Shown: piece by piece, positions 33,298 through 43,233 of the stretch
How positions within the stretch are numbered: position 1 is the stretch's first letter
Layout of the letters: each line of letters starts with the position of its first letter
Source: Roseovarius litorisediminis
GTDB lineage: Bacteria > Pseudomonadota > Alphaproteobacteria > Rhodobacterales > Rhodobacteraceae
DNA: 64,000 nt
Assembly (NCBI RefSeq): GCF_900172295.1
Contig: NZ_FWFL01000003.1
Coordinates: 248,001 to 312,000, forward strand
Direction: 5' to 3'
Notes under the pieces: generated by a model
What the model saw: the letters and a program-made list of their open reading frames with translations, nothing else
Told to the model about the DNA's origin: nothing
Database searches by the model: none
Translations under genes and position numbers: made by a program

Positions 33298-35241
33298 ATG
33301 AGTCTGCCACCCGGATTTCTGGATGAACTGCGAACCCGCACCTCGCTAAGTCAGGTTGTGGGCCGCAAGGTCATGTGGGATACGCGCAAGTCCAATCAGG
33401 GCAAGGGTGACATGTGGGCACCTTGCCCCTTCCACCAGGAAAAAAGCGCGTCTTTTCATGTGGATGACAGAAAAGGCTATTACTATTGCTTTGGCTGTCA
33501 TGCCAAGGGTGATGCGATCAGTTTTGTGCGCGAAACCGAGAATGTCGATTTCATCGAAGCGGTGCGCATCCTGGCGGGTGAGGCAGGCATGCCAATGCCC
33601 GAACGCGACCCGCAGGCGCAGGCCAAGGCCGACAAGCGCACCGAACTGGCCGAGGTCATGGAGATGGCCGTTAACCACTTCAGACTGCAACTGAAAACCG
33701 CGGCAGGTCAGCCGGCACGTGATTATTTGGACAGGCGTAAGCTGGGCCAGAAGGGACAGGACAGGTTCGAGATCGGCTTTGCTGCGGATGCCTGGCAGGG
33801 GCTATGGGATCACCTGAAAAACAAGGGAGTCGAGGATGATCTGATTCTGGGCTGCGGTCTGGCCAAGCCGTCGCAAAAGGGCGGTAAACCCTATGACACA
33901 TTCCGCAACAGAATCATGTTTCCGATCCGAGATGCGCGCGGGCGCTGTATTGCCTTCGGGGGCCGCGCGATGGACCCCAACGATAATGCCAAATATCTGA
34001 ACTCGCCCGAGACCGAGTTGTTTGACAAATCCCGCACGCTTTACAATCAGGGCCCGGCCCGCGAGGCGGCAGGCAAAGGCCAGCCTCTGATTGTCGCCGA
34101 GGGTTATATGGATGTGATCGCGCTGGCCATGGCCGGTTTTGGCGCGGCCGTGGCCCCCCTGGGTACGGCGGTGACCGAGCACCAGTTGCAAATGCTTTGG
34201 CGCATCTCTGATGAACCGATCATCGCTCTGGATGGTGACACTGCCGGGATGCGCGCGGCCTACAGGGTGATTGATCTGGCGCTGCCGTTGATTGAGGCAG
34301 GGAAATCGCTGCGCTTTGTGCTGATGCCCGAGGGCAAAGACCCGGACGATCTGATCCGCGCCGAAGGGGCAAGGGCGGTGCAGGCGCTTTTGGACAAAGC
34401 CCTGCCGATGGTGCTGCTGCTTTGGAAGCATGAGACCGACGGGCGTGAATTTGACAGCCCCGAACGCAAGGCCGCGCTGGACAAAACCCTGCGTGAAAAG
34501 ATCAAACTGATCCGCGATCCGTCTATCCGTGGCCATTATGGTCAGGCGATCAAGGATATGCGGTGGCAGCTTTTCAACCCGCGCCGTACCCCTGTTGCGC
34601 GCGGCAAGGGGGGTAAATGGCAACCCGAACCTACGGCAAGGGCCAGCACCAAATCCTCGTTACTTGTTGCGGCGGGTGACAAGGCCGAAACGCACCTGCG
34701 AGAAGCGGTGATACTTGCCACATTGCTGGGGTGCCCCGAACTTATTGAAGAGTTTGAAGTCGCGATCGATAGAATGGAATGCCTCGACAGGCGGCATTCG
34801 GACCTGCGCGAGATTATTTTGCGGCATTGGCATTCTGGCGCCGAGGCACTGAAGGGTGAAATAGAGGCGCGCCTGGGGCCCGATGCCCTTGAAAAACTGA
34901 TGTCGCTGCCCCATGTCGCGCTTACCCCTTCCGTTCGGAATGCGGGAGATAAAGACGTTGCCCGAATGGCCGTAGCCGAGGAGTTGGCAAAACTTGAAGC
35001 CGAGCGCGGCGTCAGCGCCGAGGTATCCGAGGCAGCCGAAGACATTGTTGGTATTGCGGATGAGGGGGTAACCTGGCGTCTGGGTCAGGCTGCCGAAGCC
35101 CGAAATCGCGCGGTGCGCAGCCAGCAAGAGGATACGACAGAATACGAACTGGGCGACAATGGCGCCCGAATCAACCGTGGTGAACGTGAACAGTTTGAAG
35201 CGTTAATTGACAAGATAACCTTTTCCAAATCGGGCCGTTGA
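33298..35241 (+). CDS. dnaG: DNA primase
   Basis: The 647-residue protein has the N-terminal CHC2 zinc finger (Cys43, His46, Cys64, Cys67). The RNA polymerase core includes FPIRDARGRCIAFGGRAM near 205, and the TOPRIM domain has AEGYMDVIAL near 267 and LDGDTAGMRAA near 310. A C-terminal helicase-interacting region follows. It makes RNA primers for replication. It is followed 115 bases later by rpoD, the conserved macromolecular-synthesis arrangement. Confidence 0.96.
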   Translation: MSLPPGFLDELRTRTSLSQVVGRKVMWDTRKSNQGKGDMWAPCPFHQEKSASFHVDDRKGYYYCFGCHAKGDAISFVRETENVDFIEAVRILAGEAGMPMPERDPQAQAKADKRTELAEVMEMAVNHFRLQLKTAAGQPARDYLDRRKLGQKGQDRFEIGFAADAWQGLWDHLKNKGVEDDLILGCGLAKPSQKGGKPYDTFRNRIMFPIRDARGRCIAFGGRAMDPNDNAKYLNSPETELFDKSRTLYNQGPAREAAGKGQPLIVAEGYMDVIALAMAGFGAAVAPLGTAVTEHQLQMLWRISDEPIIALDGDTAGMRAAYRVIDLALPLIEAGKSLRFVLMPEGKDPDDLIRAEGARAVQALLDKALPMVLLLWKHETDGREFDSPERKAALDKTLREKIKLIRDPSIRGHYGQAIKDMRWQLFNPRRTPVARGKGGKWQPEPTARASTKSSLLVAAGDKAETHLREAVILATLLGCPELIEEFEVAIDRMECLDRRHSDLREIILRHWHSGAEALKGEIEARLGPDALEKLMSLPHVALTPSVRNAGDKDVARMAVAEELAKLEAERGVSAEVSEAAEDIVGIADEGVTWRLGQAAEARNRAVRSQQEDTTEYELGDNGARINRGEREQFEALIDKITFSKSGR

Positions 35242-35356
35242 AGGATTTTGGTGAGGAATAGGTAAAGAAAACAGGGTAAACGGGTGTGCGAATCACCAGA
35301 TCGCGCTATTGATTCGAATATCGAATCAGTGCCCAGCTCATATTCAGGAGTCTTTC

Positions 35357-37342
35357 ATGGCCGCCAAAGATAACGACGACCAAAAGTCCGACGATTCCGA
35401 CACCGAGATCTCGCTTGATATGAGCCAGGCAGCGGTTAAGAAAATGATCGCTGAGGCCCGCGAGAAGGGCTTTATCACTTACGATCAGTTAAACAGTGTT
35501 CTGCCGCCCGATCAGGTGTCTTCGGAACAGATTGAAGACGTGATGTCGATGCTGAGTGAAATGGGCATCAACATCATCGAGGCAGAAGAAGCCGAGGAAG
35601 AAGAGCAGAAGACAACCGCCCTGGCCGAAGTCGGCCGGCGTGGTGAAATCACGCTTGGTTCGGGCAAAGAAGAAAAGCTGGACCGTACCGATGATCCGGT
35701 CCGCATGTACCTGCGTGAAATGGGCAGCGTTGAACTGCTGAGCCGCGAGGGTGAGATTGCAATCGCCAAGCGCATCGAGGCTGGTCGCAACACGATGATT
35801 GCAGGCCTGTGTGAAAGCCCGCTGACCTTTCAGGCCATCACCATCTGGCGCGACGAGCTTTTGGGTGAAGACATTCTGCTGCGTGACGTGATCGACCTTG
35901 AAGCGACATTCGGTAACCAGTTGGGCGATGAAGATGCAACCGAACCGGTTGTGGCTGCTGCAAACGTGTCTGCACCGCCCTCGGACAAATCGGCCAATGA
36001 TCAGCCCGAACTGGATGCAGATGGCAATCCGATTGCCGATGACGACGATGATGATGAAGACGAACAGGCCAATATGAGCCTGGCCGCAATGGAGGCGGCG
36101 CTAAAACCTGGTGTTTTGGAAACGTTGGACAGGATCGCGGACGACTATGTCAAGCTGTCCGAGATGCAGGACAGCCGCATTTCGGCAACGCTGAATGAGG
36201 ATAACTCGTTCACGGACAAGCAGGAAAAAACCTATCAGAAGCTGCGCGCCGAAATTGTTGAACTGGTGAACGAACTGCACCTGCACAACAACCGGATTGA
36301 AGCGCTGATTGACCAGTTGTACGGCATCAACCGCCGGATCATGCAGATCGATTCCGCCATGGTAAAGCTGGCCGACCAGGCCCGCATTAACCGGCGGGAA
36401 TTCATCGACGAATATCGCGGTCGCGAGATGGATCCGAACTGGCTGGATGATATGGCCCAAAAATCGGGTCGCGGCTGGCAGATGTTCATGGAACGCTCAC
36501 TTGAGAAAGTCGAAGAGCTGCGCTCGGATATGGCCCAGGTGGGGCAGTATGTCGGACTTGATATTCCGGAGTTCCGCCGCATCGTACAGCAGGTGCAGAA
36601 GGGCGAAAAAGAGGCCCGTACCGCCAAGAAGGAAATGGTCGAAGCCAACCTGCGGCTGGTTATTTCCATTGCCAAGAAATACACCAACCGGGGCCTGCAA
36701 TTCCTTGATCTTATTCAGGAAGGTAACATCGGCCTGATGAAGGCGGTGGACAAGTTCGAATACCGCCGCGGCTATAAATTCTCGACCTATGCAACATGGT
36801 GGATCCGTCAGGCGATCACCCGCAGTATCGCCGATCAGGCTCGCACGATCCGTATTCCGGTGCATATGATCGAGACGATCAACAAGCTGGTCCGCACGGG
36901 CCGCCAGATGCTGCATGAAATCGGCCGCGAGCCGACGCCGGAAGAACTGGCGGAGAAGCTGCAAATGCCGCTGGAGAAGGTTCGCAAGGTGATGAAAATC
37001 GCCAAGGAACCGATCAGCCTTGAGACCCCGATTGGCGACGAGGAAGACAGCCAACTGGGTGATTTCATCGAGGATAAGAACGTTATCCTGCCTCTGGAAT
37101 CGGCGATTCAGGACAATCTGAAAGAAACCACAACGCGGGTTCTGTCGTCGCTGACGCCGCGTGAAGAACGGGTTTTGCGGATGCGGTTTGGCATTGGCAT
37201 GAACACCGATCACACGCTGGAAGAAGTCGGCCAGCAATTCAGCGTGACGCGTGAACGTATCCGTCAGATCGAGGCGAAAGCGCTGCGCAAGCTCAAGCAC
37301 CCCTCGCGGAGCCGGAAACTGCGGTCGTTCCTGGATCAGTAG
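35357..37342 (+). CDS. rpoD: RNA polymerase sigma-70 factor RpoD
   Basis: Start chosen at MAAKDNDDQ behind AGGAG, giving 661 residues. Region 1.1 occupies the first 90 residues. A non-conserved acidic insert with seven consecutive acidic residues sits near 235. Region 2 has [20 protein letters not shown] and the -10-binding [11 protein letters not shown] near 475-490. Region 4 has the -35-reading [17 protein letters not shown] near 630. This is the primary sigma factor. It follows dnaG. Confidence 0.97.
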   Translation: MAAKDNDDQKSDDSDTEISLDMSQAAVKKMIAEAREKGFITYDQLNSVLPPDQVSSEQIEDVMSMLSEMGINIIEAEEAEEEEQKTTALAEVGRRGEITLGSGKEEKLDRTDDPVRMYLREMGSVELLSREGEIAIAKRIEAGRNTMIAGLCESPLTFQAITIWRDELLGEDILLRDVIDLEATFGNQLGDEDATEPVVAAANVSAPPSDKSANDQPELDADGNPIADDDDDDEDEQANMSLAAMEAALKPGVLETLDRIADDYVKLSEMQDSRISATLNEDNSFTDKQEKTYQKLRAEIVELVNELHLHNNRIEALIDQLYGINRRIMQIDSAMVKLADQARINRREFIDEYRGREMDPNWLDDMAQKSGRGWQMFMERSLEKVEELRSDMAQVGQYVGLDIPEFRRIVQQVQKGEKEARTAKKEMVEANLRLVISIAKKYTNRGLQFLDLIQEGNIGLMKAVDKFEYRRGYKFSTYATWWIRQAITRSIADQARTIRIPVHMIETINKLVRTGRQMLHEIGREPTPEELAEKLQMPLEKVRKVMKIAKEPISLETPIGDEEDSQLGDFIEDKNVILPLESAIQDNLKETTTRVLSSLTPREERVLRMRFGIGMNTDHTLEEVGQQFSVTRERIRQIEAKALRKLKHPSRSRKLRSFLDQ

Positions 37343-37349
37343 GCGACAG

Positions 37350-37625
37350 ATGTCTCTGTTTTCAAAATTGTTCGGGGCCGGTTCCAAACCTGAACCCGAA
37401 GTTCAGGCCGAGATCTACAAGGGCTTTCGCATTGTGCCCGATCCACAGTCTTGTGAGGGTGGCTATCGCTTGGGTGCCCGGATTGAAAAAGAGATCGCGG
37501 GTGAGGTGAAGGTGTATGACCTGCGGCGTGCCGATGTTCTGCGGAGCGTTGAAGACGCCGAAGGCTTTTCGGTTCGCAAGGCGAAACAGGTGATCGACGA
37601 GCAGGGCGAGGCGATCTTCGGCTGA
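37350..37625 (+). CDS. HlyU family protein
   Basis: Start chosen at MSLFSKLFGAG, seven bases after rpoD, giving 91 residues; a longer frame inside rpoD is a shadow. The sequence EIYKGFRIVPDPQSCEGGYR with RIEKEIAGEVKVYDLRRAD matches the HlyU-type family (PF10115). This family is named after a virulence activator but is found widely in alphaproteobacteria without a known role. It is unrelated in fold to the ArsR-type HlyU of Vibrio. It is probably cotranscribed with rpoD. Confidence 0.8.
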   Translation: MSLFSKLFGAGSKPEPEVQAEIYKGFRIVPDPQSCEGGYRLGARIEKEIAGEVKVYDLRRADVLRSVEDAEGFSVRKAKQVIDEQGEAIFG

Positions 37626-37690
37626 GCCGACGCAGTTTGATTACGAGATGAGGTGCGCCATAAATGCGCCCCCCACGTCGCCTGCGACCG

Positions 37691-37731
37691 CGTACGTTTT
37701 GTACGTTTCGTACGCGGGTTTCGTACGTTTT
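37691..37731 (+). repeat. CGTACG triple-site element, copy B
   Basis: CGTACG occurs at 37691, 37709 and 37722, with the same 18- and 13-bp spacings as copy A at 22254, and a TTT before the second and third sites. It lies 66 bases after the HlyU-type gene in a 274-base gap with no recognisable gene. The spacing match between two remote loci marks it as a defined element, either a dispersed repeat or a binding site. Confidence 0.65.
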
Positions 37732-37899
37732 GCCCCGGTGGAGGAATTCCGCTGGCAACAGAGCGCGGCGGATTTACAAATGTGCAAGACATCCTGACCG
37801 AAAAAACTGCCGGATTGGCAAAGGTGACGATGGCAGAAACCGGGCGTGCGCTGGTGAAAGGTAAAGACAGCGACCGCGCTCTTTCTTATGCTGTGATAC

Positions 37900-38307
37900 A
37901 TGCAGACCACGTTTCAAATCCCCACGCGCGGCCCCGGTCTTTATGAGTTCACCGATCAGGTAGCGGCCTGGGTGCAGGGCAGCGGGGTGCTGACGCTGTT
38001 CGTCCGCCATACCTCGTGCTCGCTCTTGATCCAGGAAAACGCCGATCCGGAGGTGCAGAATGATCTGCGGAATTTTTTTCACCGCCTGGTGCCGCCAACC
38101 ACTGACCCGAGCATGGCCTATCTGACCCACACCTACGAGGGCCCCGATGATATGCCCGCCCATATCAAGGCGGCGATGATGCCGGTGAGCCTGAGTATTC
38201 CGGTGGAAAACGGACGGATGCGATTGGGAACCTGGCAGGGAATCTACCTGTTTGAACACCGAAATGCCCCTCACACGCGACAGGTAGCGGCCTATCTAGC
38301 GGTGTAA
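37900..38307 (+). CDS. yjbQ: YjbQ/UPF0047 family protein
   Basis: The 135-residue protein has the family signature LFVRHTSCSLLIQENADPEV near residues 32-51 and a later HIKAAMMPVSLSIPVENGRM segment. It ends with a HRNAPHTRQV-type motif with conserved histidines. Members form trimers and have weak secondary thiamine-phosphate synthase activity, but their cellular role is not settled. It stands alone 92 bases before nrdR. Confidence 0.88.
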   Translation: MQTTFQIPTRGPGLYEFTDQVAAWVQGSGVLTLFVRHTSCSLLIQENADPEVQNDLRNFFHRLVPPTTDPSMAYLTHTYEGPDDMPAHIKAAMMPVSLSIPVENGRMRLGTWQGIYLFEHRNAPHTRQVAAYLAV

Positions 38308-38409
38308 TTTCCCCCCTACCCAAAACCTTGTTGCTGTCCTATAGTGGCTGTGGATAACTGGGCCGAAGACCCATGACCAAGAAGGCAGAGAAGAAAAGGG
38401 GGACGGCCG

Positions 38410-38892
38410 ATGCGCTGCCCGTTTTGCGGAAATATTGATACTCAGGTAAAAGATTCACGCCCCGCGGAGGAGCATGTCTCGATCCGGCGGCGGCGGTTTT
38501 GTCCGGCCTGTGGTGGACGGTTTACCACCTATGAGCGCGTGCAACTGCGTGATCTGGTCGTGGTGAAATCCAACGGCCGGCGCGAGGATTTCGACCGCGA
38601 CAAGCTGGAGCGTTCGATCCGGATCGCGCTGCAGAAACGGCCGGTCGAGCCGGACCGCGTGGAGCAGATGATTTCTGGTATCGTGCGGCGGCTGGAAAGC
38701 ATGGGCGAGACGGATATCCCGTCAAAAACCGTGGGTGAGATCGTGATGGAAAGTCTGGCGCGGATTGATACCGTGGCCTATGTGCGCTTTGCCAGCGTCT
38801 ACAAGAACTTTCAGGCGGCAGACGATTTTGACAAGTTTGTCAGCGAACTGCGCCCAGACGACGCCCACACAGACGTCAAAACGGAAGAGTGA
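38410..38892 (+). CDS. nrdR: Transcriptional repressor NrdR
   Basis: The 160-residue protein has a zinc ribbon (Cys3, Cys6, Cys31, Cys34) and an ATP-cone domain from about residue 49 with [16 protein letters not shown]. It senses dATP/ATP and represses ribonucleotide reductase genes. The ribD start overlaps its stop by 4 bases, the usual nrdR-ribD coupling of alphaproteobacteria. Confidence 0.95.
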   Translation: MRCPFCGNIDTQVKDSRPAEEHVSIRRRRFCPACGGRFTTYERVQLRDLVVVKSNGRREDFDRDKLERSIRIALQKRPVEPDRVEQMISGIVRRLESMGETDIPSKTVGEIVMESLARIDTVAYVRFASVYKNFQAADDFDKFVSELRPDDAHTDVKTEE

Positions 38893-39983
38893 GCGCGGCT
38901 GACACCCGGTTCATGGCCCTGGCATTGATGCTGGGGCGGCGCGGGCAGGGTCAGTGCTGGCCCAACCCGGCAGTTGGCTGTGTGATTGTGAAAGACGGCC
39001 GGATTGTCGGGCGTGGCTGGACGGCGCCGGGTGGTCGGCCCCACGCCGAGCCGCTGGCGCTGGCACAGGCCGGGGCGGCGGCCAAAGGTGCCACGGCCTA
39101 TGTCACGCTGGAACCCTGCGCGCACCACGGGCAAACACCGCCATGTGCCGAGGCCCTGATTAACGCAGGGGTGGCGCATGTGGTGGCGCCGTTTGCGGAT
39201 AATGATCCACGTGTGTCGGGCAAGGGGTTCGAGATGCTGCGCGCCGCGGGGGTCGAAGTGACAACCGGTGTTTTGTCCAAGCAGGCAGCACAGGAACTGG
39301 ACGGGTTTTTGCGGCGCAACGAACAGGGACGGCCCCGGGTGACGCTGAAGCTGGCCAGTTCCTTTGACGGACGGATCGCGACGGCCACGGGGCACAGCCA
39401 ATGGATCACGGGCGCGCAAGCACGCCGCGCGGTGCACGGGTTGCGGGCAAAGCATGATGCGGTGATGATCGGCGCGGGGACGGCACGGGCCGATGACCCG
39501 ATGCTGACCGTGCGCGACATGGGGGTTTCGCGACAGCCGGTGCGCGTCGTTGTTTCCCGCAGGTTAGACCTGCCGATGATGTCGAAATTGGCGATGACCG
39601 CAAAGGAGGTGCCGCTATGGCTGTGCCACGGCCCTCACGCGGATGCGGCTTTATCGGAAACCTGGGAGGGGATCGGCGCCACGCTGGTGCCGTGCCAGTT
39701 GACCGGCGGACACCTGGACATGGCATCGGTGCTGCAGGCCCTGGGGGATCTGGGGCTGACACGGGTATTCTGCGAGGGCGGCGGTGCGCTGGCGGCCTCA
39801 TTGTTGTCTGCCGGGCTGGTGGATGAACTGGTGGGCTTTACCGCCGGGCTGGCGATCGGTGCCGAAGGGTTGCCTGCCATTGGTGCCATGGGCATTGCCC
39901 GGCTGGAAGAGGCCGCGCGGTTTACGCTGATTGAGACGCGGGATGTGGGCGGCGATGTGATGCATCGCTGGGAACGGCGCTGA
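38889..39983 (+). CDS. ribD: Bifunctional pyrimidine deaminase/reductase RibD
   Basis: The 364-residue protein starts at a GTG overlapping nrdR. The deaminase domain has His52 and Glu54 in PHAEPL, and the zinc cysteines Cys77 and Cys86 in [12 protein letters not shown]. The reductase domain (from about 145) has [13 protein letters not shown] and a late [12 protein letters not shown] motif. It performs the second and third steps of riboflavin synthesis. The usual next gene, ribE, is displaced nearly 6 kb downstream to 45899. Confidence 0.95.
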   Translation: MSAADTRFMALALMLGRRGQGQCWPNPAVGCVIVKDGRIVGRGWTAPGGRPHAEPLALAQAGAAAKGATAYVTLEPCAHHGQTPPCAEALINAGVAHVVAPFADNDPRVSGKGFEMLRAAGVEVTTGVLSKQAAQELDGFLRRNEQGRPRVTLKLASSFDGRIATATGHSQWITGAQARRAVHGLRAKHDAVMIGAGTARADDPMLTVRDMGVSRQPVRVVVSRRLDLPMMSKLAMTAKEVPLWLCHGPHADAALSETWEGIGATLVPCQLTGGHLDMASVLQALGDLGLTRVFCEGGGALAASLLSAGLVDELVGFTAGLAIGAEGLPAIGAMGIARLEEAARFTLIETRDVGGDVMHRWERR

Positions 39984-40173
39984 TCCTGGTTCGCACGCCT
40001 CGGGCCCCCACGGCGGCATATGCTGTCTTTGGTTAAGTTAGATCGCAAAGTGAACTAACGGACATTTACCTGAATGCGCAGGGGTCATCACTCAACTGCA
40101 TTCCCGGCATTGTCCAGTGCTGTAGAAACGCCGCCTGCAAACAAAATCCATGTGTGGGTGAGCGCGGCCCTGA

Positions 40174-40275
40174 ACCAACATCGACCAGATTGACGAAATG
40201 TTCGACATTTTGGCCGAGGGGATTCAGCTGACCACAGAAGATCTGAAACGCGAAGGGCTTTGGTCAGCTATCTGA
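40174..40275 (+). pseudogene. Possible aminotransferase C-terminal relic
   Basis: One frame reads TNIDQIDEMFDILAEGIQ and then LTTEDLKREGLW before a stop at 40273-40275. The DEMFD...LAEGI pattern resembles the last helix of class III (omega) aminotransferases, and no upstream gene body remains. The match is short, so this is tentative, but it fits the decayed state of the 40-41 kb region. Confidence 0.25.
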
Positions 40276-40572
40276 TCGGATCATACCTAGGTAATTGTCA
40301 TAAAACGACTGAATTCCCCATTCCATTTGAGACAGCGGGCCGGGTACAAAATGGTGCGAATTGACACCTTCTTGATTGATCCGAATGATCCGTTCGTCAT
40401 CAAGCGACGTTACGTGCCACAACCAGGTTAGCATGTCGCGGTCATAGTCCTTGCCGGCTACTGCATTTCCACGGACATACCAAACGACCTGGATATCGGT
40501 TTCTTGCAACGCAGTGGGCACAAATCTGTAACCCACCACGTGATCGGAATAGATCAGGAAATTGTTCAAGAT
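40264..40572 (-). pseudogene. Rieske oxygenase alpha subunit, C-terminal fragment
   Basis: The minus-strand frame from about 40570 reads LNNFLIYSDHVVGYRFVP, VVWYVRGNAVAGKDYDRDML, LTWLWHVTSLDDERII and NQEGVNSHHFVPGP. This is the end of the catalytic domain of Rieske non-heme iron oxygenases of the GbcA/stachydrine-demethylase kind. The Rieske 2Fe-2S domain and most of the catalytic domain are missing. The frame continues beyond 40572, but with sequence belonging to the opposite strand's regulator. The full enzyme would demethylate a betaine such as glycine betaine; that is inference. Confidence 0.65.
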
Positions 40573-40578
40573 TTCACC

Positions 40579-40995
40579 GGCCTGCAAGCTGCGCTTGCCC
40601 AATCCGGCATCAGCCCTCAGGAACAAATTGCAGCGGTGATAGAAAATGACCTTAGCGAGAGCGTGCTGAATGAACGCTCTGTAAGAGTTTGGTATGCTTT
40701 TCGTGGTGAATCGCGCAATCATCCTGGGATTGGCCGCTATTCCGACACCCGTGACAACAGGCTCCGCGATTTGATGTTCAACGCCTTCGAAAGCATTGTG
40801 CATAAAATTGACTTCCCAGACCCTTCGGTCGTTGCAAGAGATGCGACACACGGCTCATTGGCTTTGCTTGAGGGGATGTGGACCGATTACCTACTTCATC
40901 CCAAATCATTCAACCGAAAGTCTGCCAAGCGCATCATCTTTCGCTTTCTCGGGTCACTGTTTCCATCAAGTTTCTCAGAGAACGGCCCAAATTAA
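40579..40995 (+). pseudogene. BetI-type TetR regulator, C-terminal fragment
   Basis: The plus-strand frame from about 40579 reads LQAALAQSGISPQEQIAAVI, VRVWYAFRGESRNHPGIGRY and LALLEGMWTDYLLHPKSFN, matching the ligand domain of BetI-like repressors. The N-terminal helix-turn-helix is absent. Upstream in-frame codons are antisense to the Rieske fragment. The two relics meet head to head within about 10 bases, as expected if a single deletion removed the shared promoter and both gene starts of a divergent regulator/target pair. Confidence 0.6.
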
Positions 40996-41205
40996 TGCGT
41001 TTAGAACCTGCTTTCGAAAAAGTTTGCATCTCGTCGCTGGCGTGAAGCCAAGGTAGCGGTGACAATGTATTGGGCCGCCCATAGAACCCGGTTAAAGGTC
41101 AGCGATCGTGAATCTGAACCAGAGCTACCAAAGCTGCTGTAACGAGCCAGGGTTCAAATACATCCATCCCACGAGCAGAGCGCCGATAGGCATAGCGGCG
41201 GGTAG
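40996..41205. other. Non-coding tail of the decayed region
   Basis: About 210 bases between the BetI relic and the kpsC end. No gene, repeat or terminator was recognised. The 39984-40173 stretch after ribD is similarly empty. Confidence 0.4.
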
Positions 41206-43233
41206 TCAGCGCCAGACGCTAGAGTAAGACGCAAACATTCCCTGTAGCCTGGCCAGCAGCCGGTTGGCGGTGCCCGGATGCGAAACATTACCGCTGGCAA
41301 GCCGGTCCATTACGACTTCGACAGGGCAGGGCTGGCGGTTTATGGGGTCAAAATAGCGTGGATAGTCAATCAAGGTGGCGTGTACCAGCCCGGCCAGCGT
41401 TGGGCGGGCAGTACGGCGGCAAGGCACATCCCCCAGATCGGTTGTCAGCCCCCAGCCAGCATAGAACGGCGCGCCGGTGCAAGTGACGGGCACGCCGCGT
41501 ATAAGCGCCTCGAATCCCAGAAGCGAGGTCATGGTCCAGACCTCGTTTACCTGCGCCAGCAGGGCGGCGGGGTCGGTATGGGACAGGATGACATCTGCCA
41601 GCCCGTTCAGGTCGTCGGTCGCCAGGGTACCGGTGCGCAGACCGGCTTCAACATCCGGGTGGGGTTTGTAGAGGATCACGGCATCGGGGTTGGCGGCGCG
41701 CACCTTTTGCAGCAGCGCCAGATTGGTCGAGACCGCCCCCGCCCCAAGCCGGATTGAGGCGTCATCCTCGACCTGGCCGGGAACAAGGATGCAGTGTCCG
41801 GTGGGCAGGTCGGGCAAGGGGCCACCAAGGTTATATTTGCTGAGCCGCCGATCAATCAGCCGTTTGATCAGCGCTTCGGTGCGGTGTTGCTGATCGGGGC
41901 GCAGGTTGGCGCGTCTGGCGATCCAATCCTCCAGCCGACTGGGGCGGTTGGGGTCATAATAAATGCCCAGGTCGTCACAGACGAGCGACAGCGGCGGCAC
42001 CAGTTGGGCCCCCAGACCACGCGAACGCAGAAACCCGTCTTCGACCTGTACGGCGCCTTCCGGGGCCTGATCCGCCTTTGAAGCCCAGACCATGGCGCGG
42101 CGTGATGGGTCAGGCCGGGTCCCCTTGCGGAACGTGACGCTTGTGTGTTGACCGAAAAACCGTTGCAGAGGCTTGCGTTTCCATAGGCGCATGCCGTAAG
42201 CCGCCCAGCCCCCGTGATCTTCACGCCAGCAGCGTGCGCGGGCCTCGAGCAGGGAAATCACATCTTCAATCTGGCAAAGGCAGTCGCGGTGCGGATCATA
42301 CCATTTGGGGTAGAGGATCATCGCGGCGGCAAAAAGCTGTGCCCGGCTGAGGGGGCGGCCCCGGCGTGTCAGTCCCAGCGGGTGTCGGTCATCAGTCAGG
42401 CCCCACCCGGCATAGAAGGGTCGCCCGAAGATTTGGGGGCGGTGACCGGCAAAGATCGCCTCGAACCCCAGATGCGATGAGACCGAGTAAACCGCAACGG
42501 CCCCTTCCAGCAGGGACCAGGGGCTTACAGGATCAGATAAAAGCGTGACGCGGTCGCTGGCATCCCCGGGCCCAAAATAGCCGGTGCGGTGGCCCTGGGC
42601 GGTTTCGGGGTGGGTTTTGATCACGATACGCGCGCCGGGGTTATCCTCGGCGGCGTAGTACAGCATTTCGCGAAACGTGTTGGTGTCGGCGCCGCCATGG
42701 GTGACGCTGGCGTCGCCTTTTGTCTGGTCGATCACCAGCACATACCCCGGATCGGGGCAGGGCAGGGTGGGGTCACAGGCGCTGTATTTGGTCAGATGCG
42801 CCTCAGTCAGGCGGGCAATGGCACCACGGGCGCGGTCCATCAGGGCGGTGTCATCCAGTGGATGTGTGGCCAGCAGCGTTTCCAGATCCGACGGGGTGCT
42901 GGCATCGAAATGCACGCCGCCATGATCAATGACTAGACCAAGGGGCGGTTCGCAATCGCGACCGGGAAAGAGCGAGCGCAGAAAAGCGTCCTCGATGCGG
43001 ATAAGACCCGCGCCCGTGCGTTCGGCCATCGCTTCGCCGCGTTTGGCATAAGGGCTGTGACCCCAGACGGCGATAAGGTCCTTGGCCTTAGGGGTGCCGA
43101 GTTGTAGTTTGTAGCCTGCAAGTTCAAGGATCCGGCGGAGCCGTTGCTGGTACAGAAAGCCCGCGTTGAAATAGAAAATCCGCCGGGGATCAATGTCTCC
43201 GGCGGGGTCACACGCGTCACCTGGATGGATCAA
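41206..43233 (-). CDS. kpsC: Capsule beta-Kdo transferase KpsC
   Basis: Start is uncertain; a TTG at 43231-43233 overlapping the upstream stop gives 675 residues. The protein has two related modules. The first has RIEDAFLRS and VIKTHPETAQGHRTG; the second has QVEDGFLRS and LYKPHPDVEAGLRTG. Dual-module KpsC enzymes extend the poly-Kdo linker joining capsular polysaccharide to its phospholipid, at the cytoplasmic face. It is the last gene of the run kpsS, exporter, kpsC. The start codon could also be a less usual one slightly downstream. Confidence 0.88.
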   Translation of the reverse strand: MIHPGDACDPAGDIDPRRIFYFNAGFLYQQRLRRILELAGYKLQLGTPKAKDLIAVWGHSPYAKRGEAMAERTGAGLIRIEDAFLRSLFPGRDCEPPLGLVIDHGGVHFDASTPSDLETLLATHPLDDTALMDRARGAIARLTEAHLTKYSACDPTLPCPDPGYVLVIDQTKGDASVTHGGADTNTFREMLYYAAEDNPGARIVIKTHPETAQGHRTGYFGPGDASDRVTLLSDPVSPWSLLEGAVAVYSVSSHLGFEAIFAGHRPQIFGRPFYAGWGLTDDRHPLGLTRRGRPLSRAQLFAAAMILYPKWYDPHRDCLCQIEDVISLLEARARCWREDHGGWAAYGMRLWKRKPLQRFFGQHTSVTFRKGTRPDPSRRAMVWASKADQAPEGAVQVEDGFLRSRGLGAQLVPPLSLVCDDLGIYYDPNRPSRLEDWIARRANLRPDQQHRTEALIKRLIDRRLSKYNLGGPLPDLPTGHCILVPGQVEDDASIRLGAGAVSTNLALLQKVRAANPDAVILYKPHPDVEAGLRTGTLATDDLNGLADVILSHTDPAALLAQVNEVWTMTSLLGFEALIRGVPVTCTGAPFYAGWGLTTDLGDVPCRRTARPTLAGLVHATLIDYPRYFDPINRQPCPVEVVMDRLASGNVSHPGTANRLLARLQGMFASYSSVWR

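Noticed and set aside
37653..37946. 97-codon frame over the CGTACG element
   Set aside because: No ribosome-binding site, and repetitive codons come from the repeat; treated as non-coding.
40504..40578. N-terminal extension of the BetI-like frame
   Set aside because: These codons are antisense to the Rieske fragment; BetI-like sequence begins only near 40579.
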